The position numbers were made by a program, and so were the translations under genes. A model generated the notes under the pieces. It searched no databases. It saw only the letters and a program-made list of their open reading frames with translations, and was not told where the DNA came from. 36,364 nucleotides of DNA. It comes from an uncultured Fidelibacterota bacterium. GTDB taxonomy: Bacteria > Fidelibacterota > Marinisomatia > Marinisomatales > UBA8229. The DNA lies in assembly GCA_913041945.1 (NCBI GenBank), contig CAJWIT010000011.1:1-36364 (forward strand), in the 5' to 3' direction. Each line of letters starts with the position of its first letter. The stretch's first letter is position 1. This document shows positions 7,877 to 16,611 of the stretch, piece by piece.

Positions 7877-9424
7877 ATGAAGAAACACGTTTGGTTTAAA
7901 AAACAAACACTTGTTTTTATCAGCATTATTATTGTGAGCTGTGGCCAGGTAAAGGATGAGTCAGTCCTAACAATAGCGATTTCATCTGACATTCGTGGCT
8001 TTGATCCGGCAATGGCTGTGGACATTAGAACCGGGGGGGTTATTTCTTTGGTGTACGACCACCTTGTTCGGTTTGGGTCTGGGACAGAGCTCTTATCAAG
8101 TATAGCAAAGGATTGGTCTCTAAGTGAAGATGGTCGTACATATACTTTCTCGATGAACCCATCCGCCCGCTTTCATGATGGGACATACATTTTGGCACAA
8201 GATGTTATTTTTTCAATAAAGAGGGTGCTTGATCCAGCGAACCATTCACCCCAAACATGGCTTTTTGATAAAATAGTTGGTGCAAAAGAATTTATGGAAG
8301 GGAAAACCAAAGAAATAGAGGGACTTGAAGCCAGAAACGATTACACCCTACGCATAGAGATTATTAAACCCTTTGCACCATTTATTCAATATCTTGCCAT
8401 GCCTTCTGCAGCGATTGTTAATTCATCCAAGAGCGACAAGATAAGAAATATCCCTGCAGGAAGCGGCCCATGGAAGCTAGATTGCTGGGAGAAAGACGGA
8501 GAGTTGGTCTTCAACCGAAACGATGATTACTGGGGAGAAACCCCTATAATGAGTGGACTGAAAATTCGAATTTTATCTGAAACATTAACACAAAGCGCAG
8601 AATTTGAAGTGGGGAACCTGGACATATTTAATATTCCGGCTTTAGAATTATTACAATGGACACAAAAAAAAGAGTGGAGGGACAATATATTTTCCACTGA
8701 TGAACTAAATATTTGGTATATAGCAATGAACTGTTCTCGCAAACCATTTGACGATGTTCGTGTTAGAAAAGCGATGAACATTTCGTTGGATAGGGAAAAG
8801 ATTTTAAAGCTTCTTTTAGCTAACACAGGAATACAGGCATCCGGACCAGTCCCCCCTCTATTGCTTAGAAATTCTCCTCCCAATCCGTATCCATATGATC
8901 CTGCCCTTGCGATAGAACTACTGAAGAGTGCTGGCTATGGGAATGGATTTCAAACAAAACTCTGGGTAGCGGGCGGGTCAGAAATATTTCATGTGTTGGA
9001 AGCATTTCAATCATACTGGGAAGCAATAGGTATAGAGGTTGAAATAATGCGAAGCGATTGGAATGTATTTAAGACAGCTGTACGGGCAGGCAGGCCAGAT
9101 CTTTATTATTTAGATTGGTTTGCTGATTATCCTGATGGAGAGAATTTTCTTTTTCCATTGTTTCACAGTTCTGAATCAATGACAAAAAGAAATCGCTACA
9201 AAAATCCGGAAGTTGATAAGTTAATTGAAACGATTCAATTGTTACCAATTGGTAATCAGAGAGACAGTTTGATTGAGAAAACAAACCGGGTAATTTTTAA
9301 TGAAGCTCCGTGGGTATTTTTATGGCATAGCCAAACAAATATGGTTACACAATCGACAATAACTGGATATGTTCCGAAAACTATTTTTAATTCAGAGCGC
9401 TACACTAACATTGTTCGAAAATAG
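7877..9424 (+). CDS. Peptide ABC transporter substrate-binding lipoprotein (SBP_bac_5)
   Basis: The 515-residue protein is a family 5 extracellular solute-binding protein of the DppA/OppA type. It has a basic N-terminus, a hydrophobic stretch and a lipobox-like IVSC with Cys22, so it should be a lipoprotein facing the periplasm. The N-terminal lobe shows ISSDIRGFDPA and FHDGTYILAQDVIFSIKRV, both typical of the family; later parts include KPFDDVRVRKAMNISLDRE and YYLDWFADYPD. It probably captures short peptides. Its stop codon directly abuts the ATG of the following permease gene, so the genes are translationally coupled. The substrate cannot be read from the sequence, but glutathione-synthesis-like and gamma-glutamyl hydrolase genes lie in the same operon. 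Confidence 0.93.
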   Translation: MKKHVWFKKQTLVFISIIIVSCGQVKDESVLTIAISSDIRGFDPAMAVDIRTGGVISLVYDHLVRFGSGTELLSSIAKDWSLSEDGRTYTFSMNPSARFHDGTYILAQDVIFSIKRVLDPANHSPQTWLFDKIVGAKEFMEGKTKEIEGLEARNDYTLRIEIIKPFAPFIQYLAMPSAAIVNSSKSDKIRNIPAGSGPWKLDCWEKDGELVFNRNDDYWGETPIMSGLKIRILSETLTQSAEFEVGNLDIFNIPALELLQWTQKKEWRDNIFSTDELNIWYIAMNCSRKPFDDVRVRKAMNISLDREKILKLLLANTGIQASGPVPPLLLRNSPPNPYPYDPALAIELLKSAGYGNGFQTKLWVAGGSEIFHVLEAFQSYWEAIGIEVEIMRSDWNVFKTAVRAGRPDLYYLDWFADYPDGENFLFPLFHSSESMTKRNRYKNPEVDKLIETIQLLPIGNQRDSLIEKTNRVIFNEAPWVFLWHSQTNMVTQSTITGYVPKTIFNSERYTNIVRK

Positions 9425-10357
9425 ATGTTTCGTTTTATAGTTCGTAGAATTTTACAGACAATTCCTGTTTTATTCGGCGTAATTGTCATTACGTTTATCC
9501 TCATGTATATGGTCCCAGGAGACCCTGTGGTTTCTATGGTGGGAGAACGATATGACGAGGAAACAATCCATAAACTTCGGAAAGAACTTCATCTTGATGA
9601 TTCACTTCCCATGCAGTTTGTCCACTATGTCAGTAATGTTCTGAGGGGTGATTTTGGTAAATCTTTTATTACTGGAGGATCGGTATCAGAGGAATTGCTG
9701 ATAAAATTCCCCAACACACTGATGTTAGCTGTTGCATCAATGATTATTGCAATCATAACTGGTCTTACAATGGGAATTGTTTCCTCATTAAGGCCTCAGT
9801 CTATTCTTGATAAGATTACAATGTTATTTGCACTGGCGGGCATATCAGCTCCAGTTTTCTGGGTAGGGCTTATGCTTGTTTTGTTTATAGGTGTGTTCCT
9901 TCAGTGGCTTCCTCCCACGGGTTTCGGTGGTATTGAGTATATTATTCTACCAGCCATCACCCTGGGACTTCGATCAGCAGCCTATCTCGCCAGGCTAACC
10001 CGGGCAACGATGCTGGATGTTTTGAATCAAGATTATATTCGCACTGCAAGGATGAAAGGGTTACCAGAGTGGAAAGTGATTCTGAAGCATGGTTTCCCGA
10101 ATATTTTAATCCCCATAATCACAGTCATTGGGACAGACTTTGGAAGTTATTTATCCGGGGCAGTTTTAACAGAATCTATTTTTGGATGGCCGGGCATTGG
10201 TAGATATGCACTGGAAGCGATCTTAAAGCGGGATTTCCCTGTAATTCAAGGCACAGTTCTTTTTATGGCACTTATGTTTATCCTTGCGAATCTTATTGTG
10301 GATATTTTTTATGGTATTGTTGATCCTAGAATGCGAATAGAAGGAAAAAATGGTTGA
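9425..10357 (+). CDS. dppB: Peptide ABC transporter permease, DppB/OppB type
   Basis: The 310-residue inner-membrane permease starts at the ATG immediately after the binding-protein stop. The N-terminus FRFIVRRILQTIPVLFGV and the MVPGDPV motif are typical of DppB. About six membrane helices are visible. The EAA loop that docks the ATPase is present: DYIRTARMKGLPEWKVILKH followed by a PNILIPI turn. It should form the translocation pore with the next gene product. No frame damage is seen. Confidence 0.95.
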   Translation: MFRFIVRRILQTIPVLFGVIVITFILMYMVPGDPVVSMVGERYDEETIHKLRKELHLDDSLPMQFVHYVSNVLRGDFGKSFITGGSVSEELLIKFPNTLMLAVASMIIAIITGLTMGIVSSLRPQSILDKITMLFALAGISAPVFWVGLMLVLFIGVFLQWLPPTGFGGIEYIILPAITLGLRSAAYLARLTRATMLDVLNQDYIRTARMKGLPEWKVILKHGFPNILIPIITVIGTDFGSYLSGAVLTESIFGWPGIGRYALEAILKRDFPVIQGTVLFMALMFILANLIVDIFYGIVDPRMRIEGKNG

Positions 10358-11378
10358 TTCACACATGCGCCGGCGAACAGTATTTTCCAAATTGATTAGA
10401 GATAAAAGTTCTCTTTTGGGAATTACAATAATAGCAATAATTGTTTTTGCCGGGATTTTTGCTCCTGTAATTGCTCCCATGAGTCCATACACACAAGTAC
10501 TTGAATTTAGAAATCAAAAACCGGGGTTTACAGGAGAAATTATTTTATTTAGGCTAAAACCTGAGTTACCGATTCAGACAGTTGCTGTTACATCGATTAG
10601 CAAGAAGGGAGAAACGATACAATACCAAGATCAGCTGAACAGAGTTTTTGAGATAGAAAAAAATAAACTTGAAGGAGTAAAGGAGAAAGACTGGCATAAA
10701 AAATATCGATATTGGCTAGGAACAGATAACTTTGGTAGGGATGTGCTTTCGCGGCTGCTTTATGGTGCCCGAATTTCGTTGTTAGTCGGTATAAGCGCGA
10801 GCACGTTATCGTTATTGATTGGAATTATTCTTGGTGCAGTTTCCGGATATTATGGTGGTGTTTTAGAAACACTCATAATGCGCCTTACAGATATTATGTT
10901 TGGATTTCCAACACTTCTGTTTTTGATAGGCATAACGGCTGCGTTTGAGCCAACATTAACGGTCGTATTTTTTGCCATTGGATTTGTTTCCTGGCCGGGG
11001 ATGGCTCGGCTCATGAGGGGGCAAGTTGCCAGTATTAAAGAACGTGAATTTATAAAAGTTTGTGAGGTGCTTGGTTTAAGCAAACCAAGAATATTATTAA
11101 AGCACATACTCCCAAACTGTTTTGCCCCAATGATTGTAACCTATACACTGGGTATTGCCGGCGCAATAATGGTAGAAGCGAGTCTTTCTTTTCTTGGCCT
11201 GGGAGCCCAGCCCCCAACACCGAGCTGGGGAATTATGATTAATGCGGGAAAAGATTTTATTCGTACATCTCCATGGTTATCAATAATACCGGGCATTGCA
11301 ATTGCCAGCACGGTTATAGGATTCAATCTGATGGGAGACAGTTTACGCGATGTCCTTGACCCATCAATGAAAAAATAA
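10350..11378 (+). CDS. dppC: Peptide ABC transporter permease, DppC/OppC type, with enlarged first periplasmic loop
   Basis: The 342-residue partner permease overlaps dppB by 8 bases. LGTDNFGRDVLSRLLYGARI is the classical DppC motif and the EAA loop reads REFIKVCEVLGLSKPRILLK. Between the first membrane helix (about 28-48) and the LGTD motif there are roughly 80 residues rather than the usual 20-30; the extra part is charged and probably periplasmic, so it may touch the binding protein. AAGGA at 10341-10345 supports ATG 10350. The ATP-binding subunits (DppD/DppF) are not in this operon and must be supplied from elsewhere. Confidence 0.94.
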   Translation: MVDSHMRRRTVFSKLIRDKSSLLGITIIAIIVFAGIFAPVIAPMSPYTQVLEFRNQKPGFTGEIILFRLKPELPIQTVAVTSISKKGETIQYQDQLNRVFEIEKNKLEGVKEKDWHKKYRYWLGTDNFGRDVLSRLLYGARISLLVGISASTLSLLIGIILGAVSGYYGGVLETLIMRLTDIMFGFPTLLFLIGITAAFEPTLTVVFFAIGFVSWPGMARLMRGQVASIKEREFIKVCEVLGLSKPRILLKHILPNCFAPMIVTYTLGIAGAIMVEASLSFLGLGAQPPTPSWGIMINAGKDFIRTSPWLSIIPGIAIASTVIGFNLMGDSLRDVLDPSMKK

Positions 11379-11420
11379 TACATTTACAGTTTTATTTTCT
11401 TTTAGTAAAATCTAGGTCTT

Positions 11421-12731
11421 ATGAATTTGACAGAACGTATAGAAAAGTTCATTTTATCTAATATCACTCATCCTGAAAAGCGAAAAATCGGGGTAGAGAT
11501 AGAATGCATGTTTTATAATAAAAACATGAAACGCCTACCGGTTGATTTGTGTGAAGAATTTTCTGCATCAGCATTCATGGAAATAATGAAAAAACATCAG
11601 GAAAATGATCCTATTAAAGCCAGCTATTCGCTGGAACCAGGGGGTCAGCTGGAGTGGGCATCCCCACCGTTTATCAGTCTTCATGAAATTTATCACCACC
11701 TTCAAATTTATTTTAAACGGGCTAGAAAAGTATTGGATAAACAAAATTTGATGCATATTGATTACGCACTTGAACCAATTTATTCGCCGGAAGATATAAG
11801 CTTGATTGATATGGAAAAGTATAATCTTATGCATAATAGATTTGTTACCTCAGGTAGATATGGTCCATGGATGATGCGGAACACAACCAGCATTCAGATA
11901 AACATTGATGTGTGTTCACAAGAAGATGCAGAAATAATGGCATTTATTGCAGACTGTCTTGAACCCATCTGTGCGGTTTTGTTTGCAAACAGTCCCTTTA
12001 TGAATTCGAGACCTACCGGAATAGAAAACCCGAGATATAGGATTTGGAACGATACTGATCCTGTTCGATGTAAAAATCTGTTGGATCATGGTATAAGCTC
12101 ACATAACAATCTTGTTGAAAAATACAGTGAATATCTCCAAGATGTCCCTGCGATTTTTGTTTTAAATCAAGATGGGGAGATTAAAGGGTTTGGTGGAACT
12201 CTTGGAGAATGGCTGTCGAATCAAGAAAAATCCAGTGTTTTACAGGATAGAGATATTCAATTAGCCCTTCATCAGATTTTCACCCATGTTAGATTTAAGC
12301 ATATTCTGGAGGTTCGTGGTGCGGACAGGCCGCCACACGGATTTGAATTAGCTCCTGCTGCGTTTTGGACAGGATTGCTCGCCTCAGAAAACGCAAAACA
12401 TGAAGCATTGGAAATCGTGAAAACCTGGACAATAGCAGAACGTAAACACCTAAATAAATCAGCTTATACTATCAACCTCGATCAAGAAGGTCCTGCCGGG
12501 AAAACAATGAGACAATGGATTAAAATATTTTCTTCTTTGTCCGTAAAGGGACTGAAAGAGAGGGCTGATTTTTTTGGGATTGAAAGCGAAAGTAAATTTC
12601 TTGAGCCGTTTGTCAATAATGTGTTATCAAAAGGTCCCAAATCGATACAAACGCAAGCCGCATATAAAGCAAGTGGGCTCTCAATTATTGATTTTTTACA
12701 ACAGGAACATCAGCTTAGTCCTCCTAATTAG
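11421..12731 (+). CDS. Glutamate-cysteine ligase-like enzyme (GCS2/plant-type family)
   Basis: The 436-residue protein belongs to the GCS2 family, which joins the gamma-carboxyl of glutamate to an amine, normally cysteine, using ATP. Visible family landmarks are KRKIGVEIECMF (metal and ATP site), YSLEPGGQLEWASPP, MRNTTSIQINIDV, FANSPFMNSRP with R.RIWNDTDP, and LEVRGADRPP followed by AFWTGLL. These resemble the proteobacterial and plant-type glutamate-cysteine ligases. The gene lies 42 bases after dppC and 21 before a gamma-glutamyl hydrolase gene, so it is probably the fourth gene of the transporter operon. No glutathione synthetase (gshB) is nearby, so the product may be gamma-glutamylcysteine or another gamma-glutamyl amide. 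The amine acceptor cannot be assigned from sequence alone. Confidence 0.85.
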   Translation: MNLTERIEKFILSNITHPEKRKIGVEIECMFYNKNMKRLPVDLCEEFSASAFMEIMKKHQENDPIKASYSLEPGGQLEWASPPFISLHEIYHHLQIYFKRARKVLDKQNLMHIDYALEPIYSPEDISLIDMEKYNLMHNRFVTSGRYGPWMMRNTTSIQINIDVCSQEDAEIMAFIADCLEPICAVLFANSPFMNSRPTGIENPRYRIWNDTDPVRCKNLLDHGISSHNNLVEKYSEYLQDVPAIFVLNQDGEIKGFGGTLGEWLSNQEKSSVLQDRDIQLALHQIFTHVRFKHILEVRGADRPPHGFELAPAAFWTGLLASENAKHEALEIVKTWTIAERKHLNKSAYTINLDQEGPAGKTMRQWIKIFSSLSVKGLKERADFFGIESESKFLEPFVNNVLSKGPKSIQTQAAYKASGLSIIDFLQQEHQLSPPN

Positions 12732-12752
12732 CTCTTCCTTATTCTTAATATT

Positions 12753-13481
12753 ATGTTTAAACCAATAATTGGTATTAATCCTTATTATTTTGAATACGAC
12801 GATTCATTCTGGAATGGAACAAAAGAGAAATATTTCAGATCTGTCTGGCTTGCAGGAGGAGTTCCGGTCACGCTCCACCATCTTTCAAGCGGAGGAACGG
12901 CTGAGGATATAGCTGGAGGCATTGATGGGTTTCTTTTGGTTGGTGGACCTGATATTCCAAATCATATTTATGGTGGAAAACATTCAGAGCTACTCGATGA
13001 AGATGTGATGCACCCCAAAAGAGAAAAATTTGATCGCATGGTTTTTTTAGCAGCGGAGAGTTTTCGTAAACCTGTTTTGAGTATTTGTGCGGGGTTTCAG
13101 CATATCAATATCATTTATGGAGGAACACTATTTGAAGATATTTCTGCCCAAATGAAGGGTGCTATTGACCATGGGAACCCCAATGGAGAAATCACGAATC
13201 ATATAGTTAGGCTGGATAAAAACAGTCTTGCTGCAAGGGTGATAGGGACACCGAAACCAACAGTGAATAGCGCACATCATCAGGGGATAAATAAACTGGG
13301 TGATGGACTGAGGATTGTTGGTCGTTCTCCGGATGGATTACCCGAAGTGATTGAAGACGTTAAAGATCCAGGGAAATTTATTGCTGTTCAGTGGCACCCC
13401 GAAACACTACAGCAAAACAAGGAACAGAAAAACCTTTTTGAATGGCTTGTTGAAGAAGCTAAAAACAGGAAAACTGGTTAA
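12753..13481 (+). CDS. Gamma-glutamyl hydrolase, peptidase C26 family (PuuD-like)
   Basis: The 242-residue protein is a class I glutamine-amidotransferase-like hydrolase. Family features in order: PIIGINPYYFEYDD at the N-terminus, the FLLVGGPDIPNHIYGG loop, the nucleophile Cys112 in LSICAGFQ, the HHQGINKLGDGL motif and the catalytic His215 and Glu217 in AVQWHPE. PuuD-type enzymes split gamma-glutamyl-amine or gamma-glutamyl-GABA bonds. Most relatives have GICRG at the nucleophile; here it is SICAG, so the substrate may differ. It is the last gene of the plus-strand operon and its stop overlaps the stop of the facing gamma-glutamyltransferase gene. Confidence 0.92.
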   Translation: MFKPIIGINPYYFEYDDSFWNGTKEKYFRSVWLAGGVPVTLHHLSSGGTAEDIAGGIDGFLLVGGPDIPNHIYGGKHSELLDEDVMHPKREKFDRMVFLAAESFRKPVLSICAGFQHINIIYGGTLFEDISAQMKGAIDHGNPNGEITNHIVRLDKNSLAARVIGTPKPTVNSAHHQGINKLGDGLRIVGRSPDGLPEVIEDVKDPGKFIAVQWHPETLQQNKEQKNLFEWLVEEAKNRKTG

Positions 13482-15004
13482 TAGACAATCCCAACTCCGC
13501 CCCTGCGTGGATCACCCTCCGCAGCCGTTTTTGTAACTGCATTTACCCCACCAAAAAACAGATTTAGCTTTCCCCAACGCTTTATCTTAATGGTTTTATC
13601 TTTAATGGCTTTTTTATCTATTTTTATTCCAACCTCATGATGAAGGACATTGTCTTCGAGGTGAACCCGAGGAGCGTTAATAGCTGGTCCTAGATCCATC
13701 TTGTGCAAAAGAGTATTTAGAATTACTTGGGAAACAGCTGATCCTATTCGGTTACTGCCACCACTACCAAGCACCAGCTCAGGTCCGGATTCTCCAACAA
13801 CTATTGTGGGAGATATCAATGTTGGAAGCCTTTGTTGCTTTGTCCATAAATGAAATCCGGAGGGGTTAAGAACTTCTTCGCCCAGCATATTGTTCATCAT
13901 AAATCCCATTTCAGGAATAAAATATCCACAGCCCTCGCCGTTTGTTGTAGTAACACTGGCAGCATTTCCTGTTTTGTCGATTATGCTAACATGCGTGGTG
14001 GATCCAAACGATGGTGTGTTTGTTTTATCTGGAAACCAATTTCCCTGGTTAGTAAATATTTTTGAATAAGCTGAAATTATTTGTGGTTCCAGCAGTTTGG
14101 TTATTTGGTTTTCATCTTCAGGATTGATATAGATATCTTTTTTTGCTTTTGATGTAATTTTCATTGCGTAAGCAAGAGCGGTTGGACCATATATATTTTC
14201 AAGAGCTGTATTCTCTAATAACTGAAGCAAGAAGGCGATCGTGGTCCCGCCAACAGACGGAGCCGGATTTGTATACATCATATATTTGTTAATAGTAGAT
14301 TTTAAAGGTTCACGCTCAATAACCTGGTAGTTTTTAAGAGCTTTTCTAGTAAGAAGCCCACCATCACCAAGGGCATTAATAATATAGTTTGCCCCACTGC
14401 CCTTATAAAAGAAATCTTCACCCTCTTTGGAGAGTTGGTCTAGAAAATCCCCAAACCCTGGAAGTAAAATTTTGTCGCCATTTTTGAGCAGAGTTCCCCC
14501 GGGTTTAAAGATAGTTTTTCCATAGTGATCATATGTTAGAATGGGCTCAAGAATTTTGACAAGATAGCCATGTGATTCGTTGAGGACAGTTCCATTTTTT
14601 GCCGCGACAATAGCAGGTTCAAGAACAACTTTTAGAGGAAGAAGCCCAAGGCGCTTATGTACATAAAGAAGGCCTGCAATATTACCTGGAACAGCTACAG
14701 ACCCCTTACCAATATTAAAATTTTGTTGGCTGGTACCAAAGTCTACAGTGATGGGAAAAAAGTCTAACTTTTCACTTCCCTTTGGCAGGGTGTCAACAAA
14801 GAAATCAAAAAGAATTGGTTCGGAATTATAAGGGAGCGCCATCAGCGCCCCCCCTCCCCCGGCACTCGTAAGTGTAAATTCCGATGTCATTGATGTGAAT
14901 ACAGCAGCAACAGCAGCATCAAATGCATTGCCACCGCTTTCTAAAATACAGCAAGCAGTTTCAAGCGTTGTCTGTTCCCCGGCAGCTATTGAACCATATT
15001 TCAT
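13478..15004 (-). CDS. ggt: Gamma-glutamyltransferase, without a recognisable signal peptide
   Basis: The enzyme cleaves gamma-glutamyl bonds, as in glutathione, and transfers the glutamyl group to water or to an acceptor peptide. The N-terminus has ILESGGNAFDAAVAAVF, a family hallmark, and AGGGGALMAL. The self-cleaving and catalytic residue is Thr336, the first of TTHVSIIDKTGNAASVT, giving a small subunit of about 173 residues. GSGGSNRIGSAVSQVI near the C-terminus is also conserved. The 508-residue protein starts almost directly at the conserved fold and lacks a signal peptide, unlike E. coli Ggt, so it may be cytoplasmic. It ends tail to tail with the C26 hydrolase gene, sharing TTAA. Confidence 0.93.
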   Translation of the reverse strand: MKYGSIAAGEQTTLETACCILESGGNAFDAAVAAVFTSMTSEFTLTSAGGGGALMALPYNSEPILFDFFVDTLPKGSEKLDFFPITVDFGTSQQNFNIGKGSVAVPGNIAGLLYVHKRLGLLPLKVVLEPAIVAAKNGTVLNESHGYLVKILEPILTYDHYGKTIFKPGGTLLKNGDKILLPGFGDFLDQLSKEGEDFFYKGSGANYIINALGDGGLLTRKALKNYQVIEREPLKSTINKYMMYTNPAPSVGGTTIAFLLQLLENTALENIYGPTALAYAMKITSKAKKDIYINPEDENQITKLLEPQIISAYSKIFTNQGNWFPDKTNTPSFGSTTHVSIIDKTGNAASVTTTNGEGCGYFIPEMGFMMNNMLGEEVLNPSGFHLWTKQQRLPTLISPTIVVGESGPELVLGSGGSNRIGSAVSQVILNTLLHKMDLGPAINAPRVHLEDNVLHHEVGIKIDKKAIKDKTIKIKRWGKLNLFFGGVNAVTKTAAEGDPRRGGVGIVY

Positions 15005-15222
15005 TATGACTTTGGATAATGTTTGTTTATTGGTGATATTCCTTTGTAAAGAATTATTATATTCTTCTTGTAAAAGTTAATATAAAAGCATGATAATAGG
15101 TGAAAAGATATATAGAGTTTCATTTTTAGATTTTTTCAATGTTTCTATCATTTTTACCAATTCCCTATCAGGTTAATGTGTTGTTAGAACCAAAAATGAG
15201 TTTGAAGCAATAAAATTTAAAA

Positions 15223-15633
15223 ATGTCTTTTGAAACTATTCACCCACTTTTTGTCCACTTTCCCATCGCTCTTTTTTCTACCGGATTATTTTTTGACATC
15301 TTAGAAAAACTGTTTAGCAAAGAAGAGCTCGAGCATGCGGGATTTTGGACTATGCTTATGGGTCTGATATCCTGTTTATTTACTAATATAACTGGAATAA
15401 TTGCCTTTTTGGAAGAAGGTGCATTTTCGGACCTACCTCAATTTCGTCATAGTTTTTTAGCCTGGGTAGCAACCCTGCTCTTTTTAACTTTATTCTGGGT
15501 ACGGATCCAATTCAAACAAGATTTGCGCAACTCCACCCTGAAAAGAAACATCTATTTTTTTCTCCATGTTCTAGCTGTGGGTATATTATTTTACGGAGCT
15601 CATTTAGGAGCCGGTTTCGCAGAAAGGTATTAA
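15223..15633 (+). CDS. Small four-helix membrane protein, DUF2231-like
   Basis: The 136-residue protein has four hydrophobic segments and begins ETIHPLFVHFPIALFSTGLF, the HP..VHFPIAL pattern typical of DUF2231 proteins. A second histidine-containing segment (FRHSFLAWVATLLF) and a final YGAHLGAGF follow. DUF2231 proteins are uncharacterised; conserved histidines in membrane helices have led to ideas of haem or metal binding. No clear ribosome binding site precedes the ATG at 15223. It lies 153 bases before the complex II operon and could be transcribed with it. Confidence 0.7.
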   Translation: MSFETIHPLFVHFPIALFSTGLFFDILEKLFSKEELEHAGFWTMLMGLISCLFTNITGIIAFLEEGAFSDLPQFRHSFLAWVATLLFLTLFWVRIQFKQDLRNSTLKRNIYFFLHVLAVGILFYGAHLGAGFAERY

Positions 15634-15656
15634 AAGTGCGGCCAACTTTTTGTTTA
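15632..15656 (+). terminator. Weak terminator-like hairpin after the DUF2231-like gene
   Basis: AAAAGT (15632-15637) pairs with ACTTTT (15645-15650) over a 7-base loop and runs into a T-rich stretch. The stem is short and AT-rich and overlaps the stop codon, so read-through is likely. Confidence 0.25.
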
Positions 15657-15786
15657 TTATAATTACTTCAACAGCCAGATGATTTAATAAATGCCAACCT
15701 GTTTATCACCCTTTTTCATACAAACAAGATGAGATATAGATGAAAAGGTATGTAATTTTCATAATAAGGGCATAAGGAGAAATATA

Positions 15787-16611
15787 GTGCCGATAAATAC
15801 AGAATTGTATCCCGAGGAAGAGACACATCACAACCAAGCCAGTGATGCATACCAAAAGGCAAAAAAAGCACTTCGGGACGAAAGGATAAGTGGTTTCACC
15901 GGCGTATTTCTTGCATTGTTTATGTGGGGGCATATGCTGTTTGTCAGTTCCATTCTAACTGGCGAACAAACATTTAATTTTATAGCTGATCTTTTTGAGC
16001 ATACATGGCTCGCACAAATAACTATAATTTTAATAACTATCGTATTTTTTGTCCATTTTGTCACCGCTAGCCGAAAGATTCCTAGGGGTTTACGTGATCG
16101 AAAAAAAATAATAAAGCTGGGTAAGAGTATTAAAGGATCCAAAAATAGATGGAATCAAGAAATAACATCTGATATCCGCCTTCGCAATCATTCTGAAACG
16201 ATTCTCTGGATTTGGCAGGTGCGATCAGGCATGGCCATTCTTATTTTAGGTTCGATCCATCTCTTCATTGTTGGTACGGATATTTTACAGCGGTCTTTGG
16301 GAGGGGCTGGTATAACCGCTTTGGAAAGTACTGGCAGGGTTGGATCTGGTTTGTGGCTACTGTATGTGGCTCTGTTGATTTGTGTTGAATTCCATGCAGG
16401 TGTTGGGCTTTATCGTTTTGCTGTAAAATGGTGGATTGGCAAACAGCTTCCTTTAGTTGGAAAAGTAACGCGCAGGAAAACACACCTTGTTGAACAATTT
16501 ATTCTCATATTTTTCATTATAATAGGGATAGTTACGCTAGCAGTGCTAGCCGGCCTGATTGATCCCCCTTTGGAATCATTAATGGCAGATGTTTTGGGTA
16601 ATTCTATATGA
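15787..16611 (+). CDS. frdC: Succinate dehydrogenase / fumarate reductase cytochrome b subunit, Wolinella type
   Basis: This 274-residue protein anchors complex II in the inner membrane and exchanges electrons with quinone. I take GTG 15787 as start because AAGGAG lies at 15774-15779. Five membrane helices are visible. Histidines 49, 90, 158 and 203 sit in four separate helices, the pattern of the diheme cytochrome b of Wolinella succinogenes FrdC. Glu201 two residues before His203 matches the Glu180/His182 pair of Wolinella FrdC, where the glutamate is essential for its transmembrane proton path. This single large anchor type is usual in epsilonproteobacteria and the FCB group and commonly works with menaquinone. 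Direction (succinate oxidation or fumarate reduction) cannot be read from sequence. The gene overlaps the flavoprotein gene by 4 bases. Confidence 0.9.
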   Translation: MPINTELYPEEETHHNQASDAYQKAKKALRDERISGFTGVFLALFMWGHMLFVSSILTGEQTFNFIADLFEHTWLAQITIILITIVFFVHFVTASRKIPRGLRDRKKIIKLGKSIKGSKNRWNQEITSDIRLRNHSETILWIWQVRSGMAILILGSIHLFIVGTDILQRSLGGAGITALESTGRVGSGLWLLYVALLICVEFHAGVGLYRFAVKWWIGKQLPLVGKVTRRKTHLVEQFILIFFIIIGIVTLAVLAGLIDPPLESLMADVLGNSI

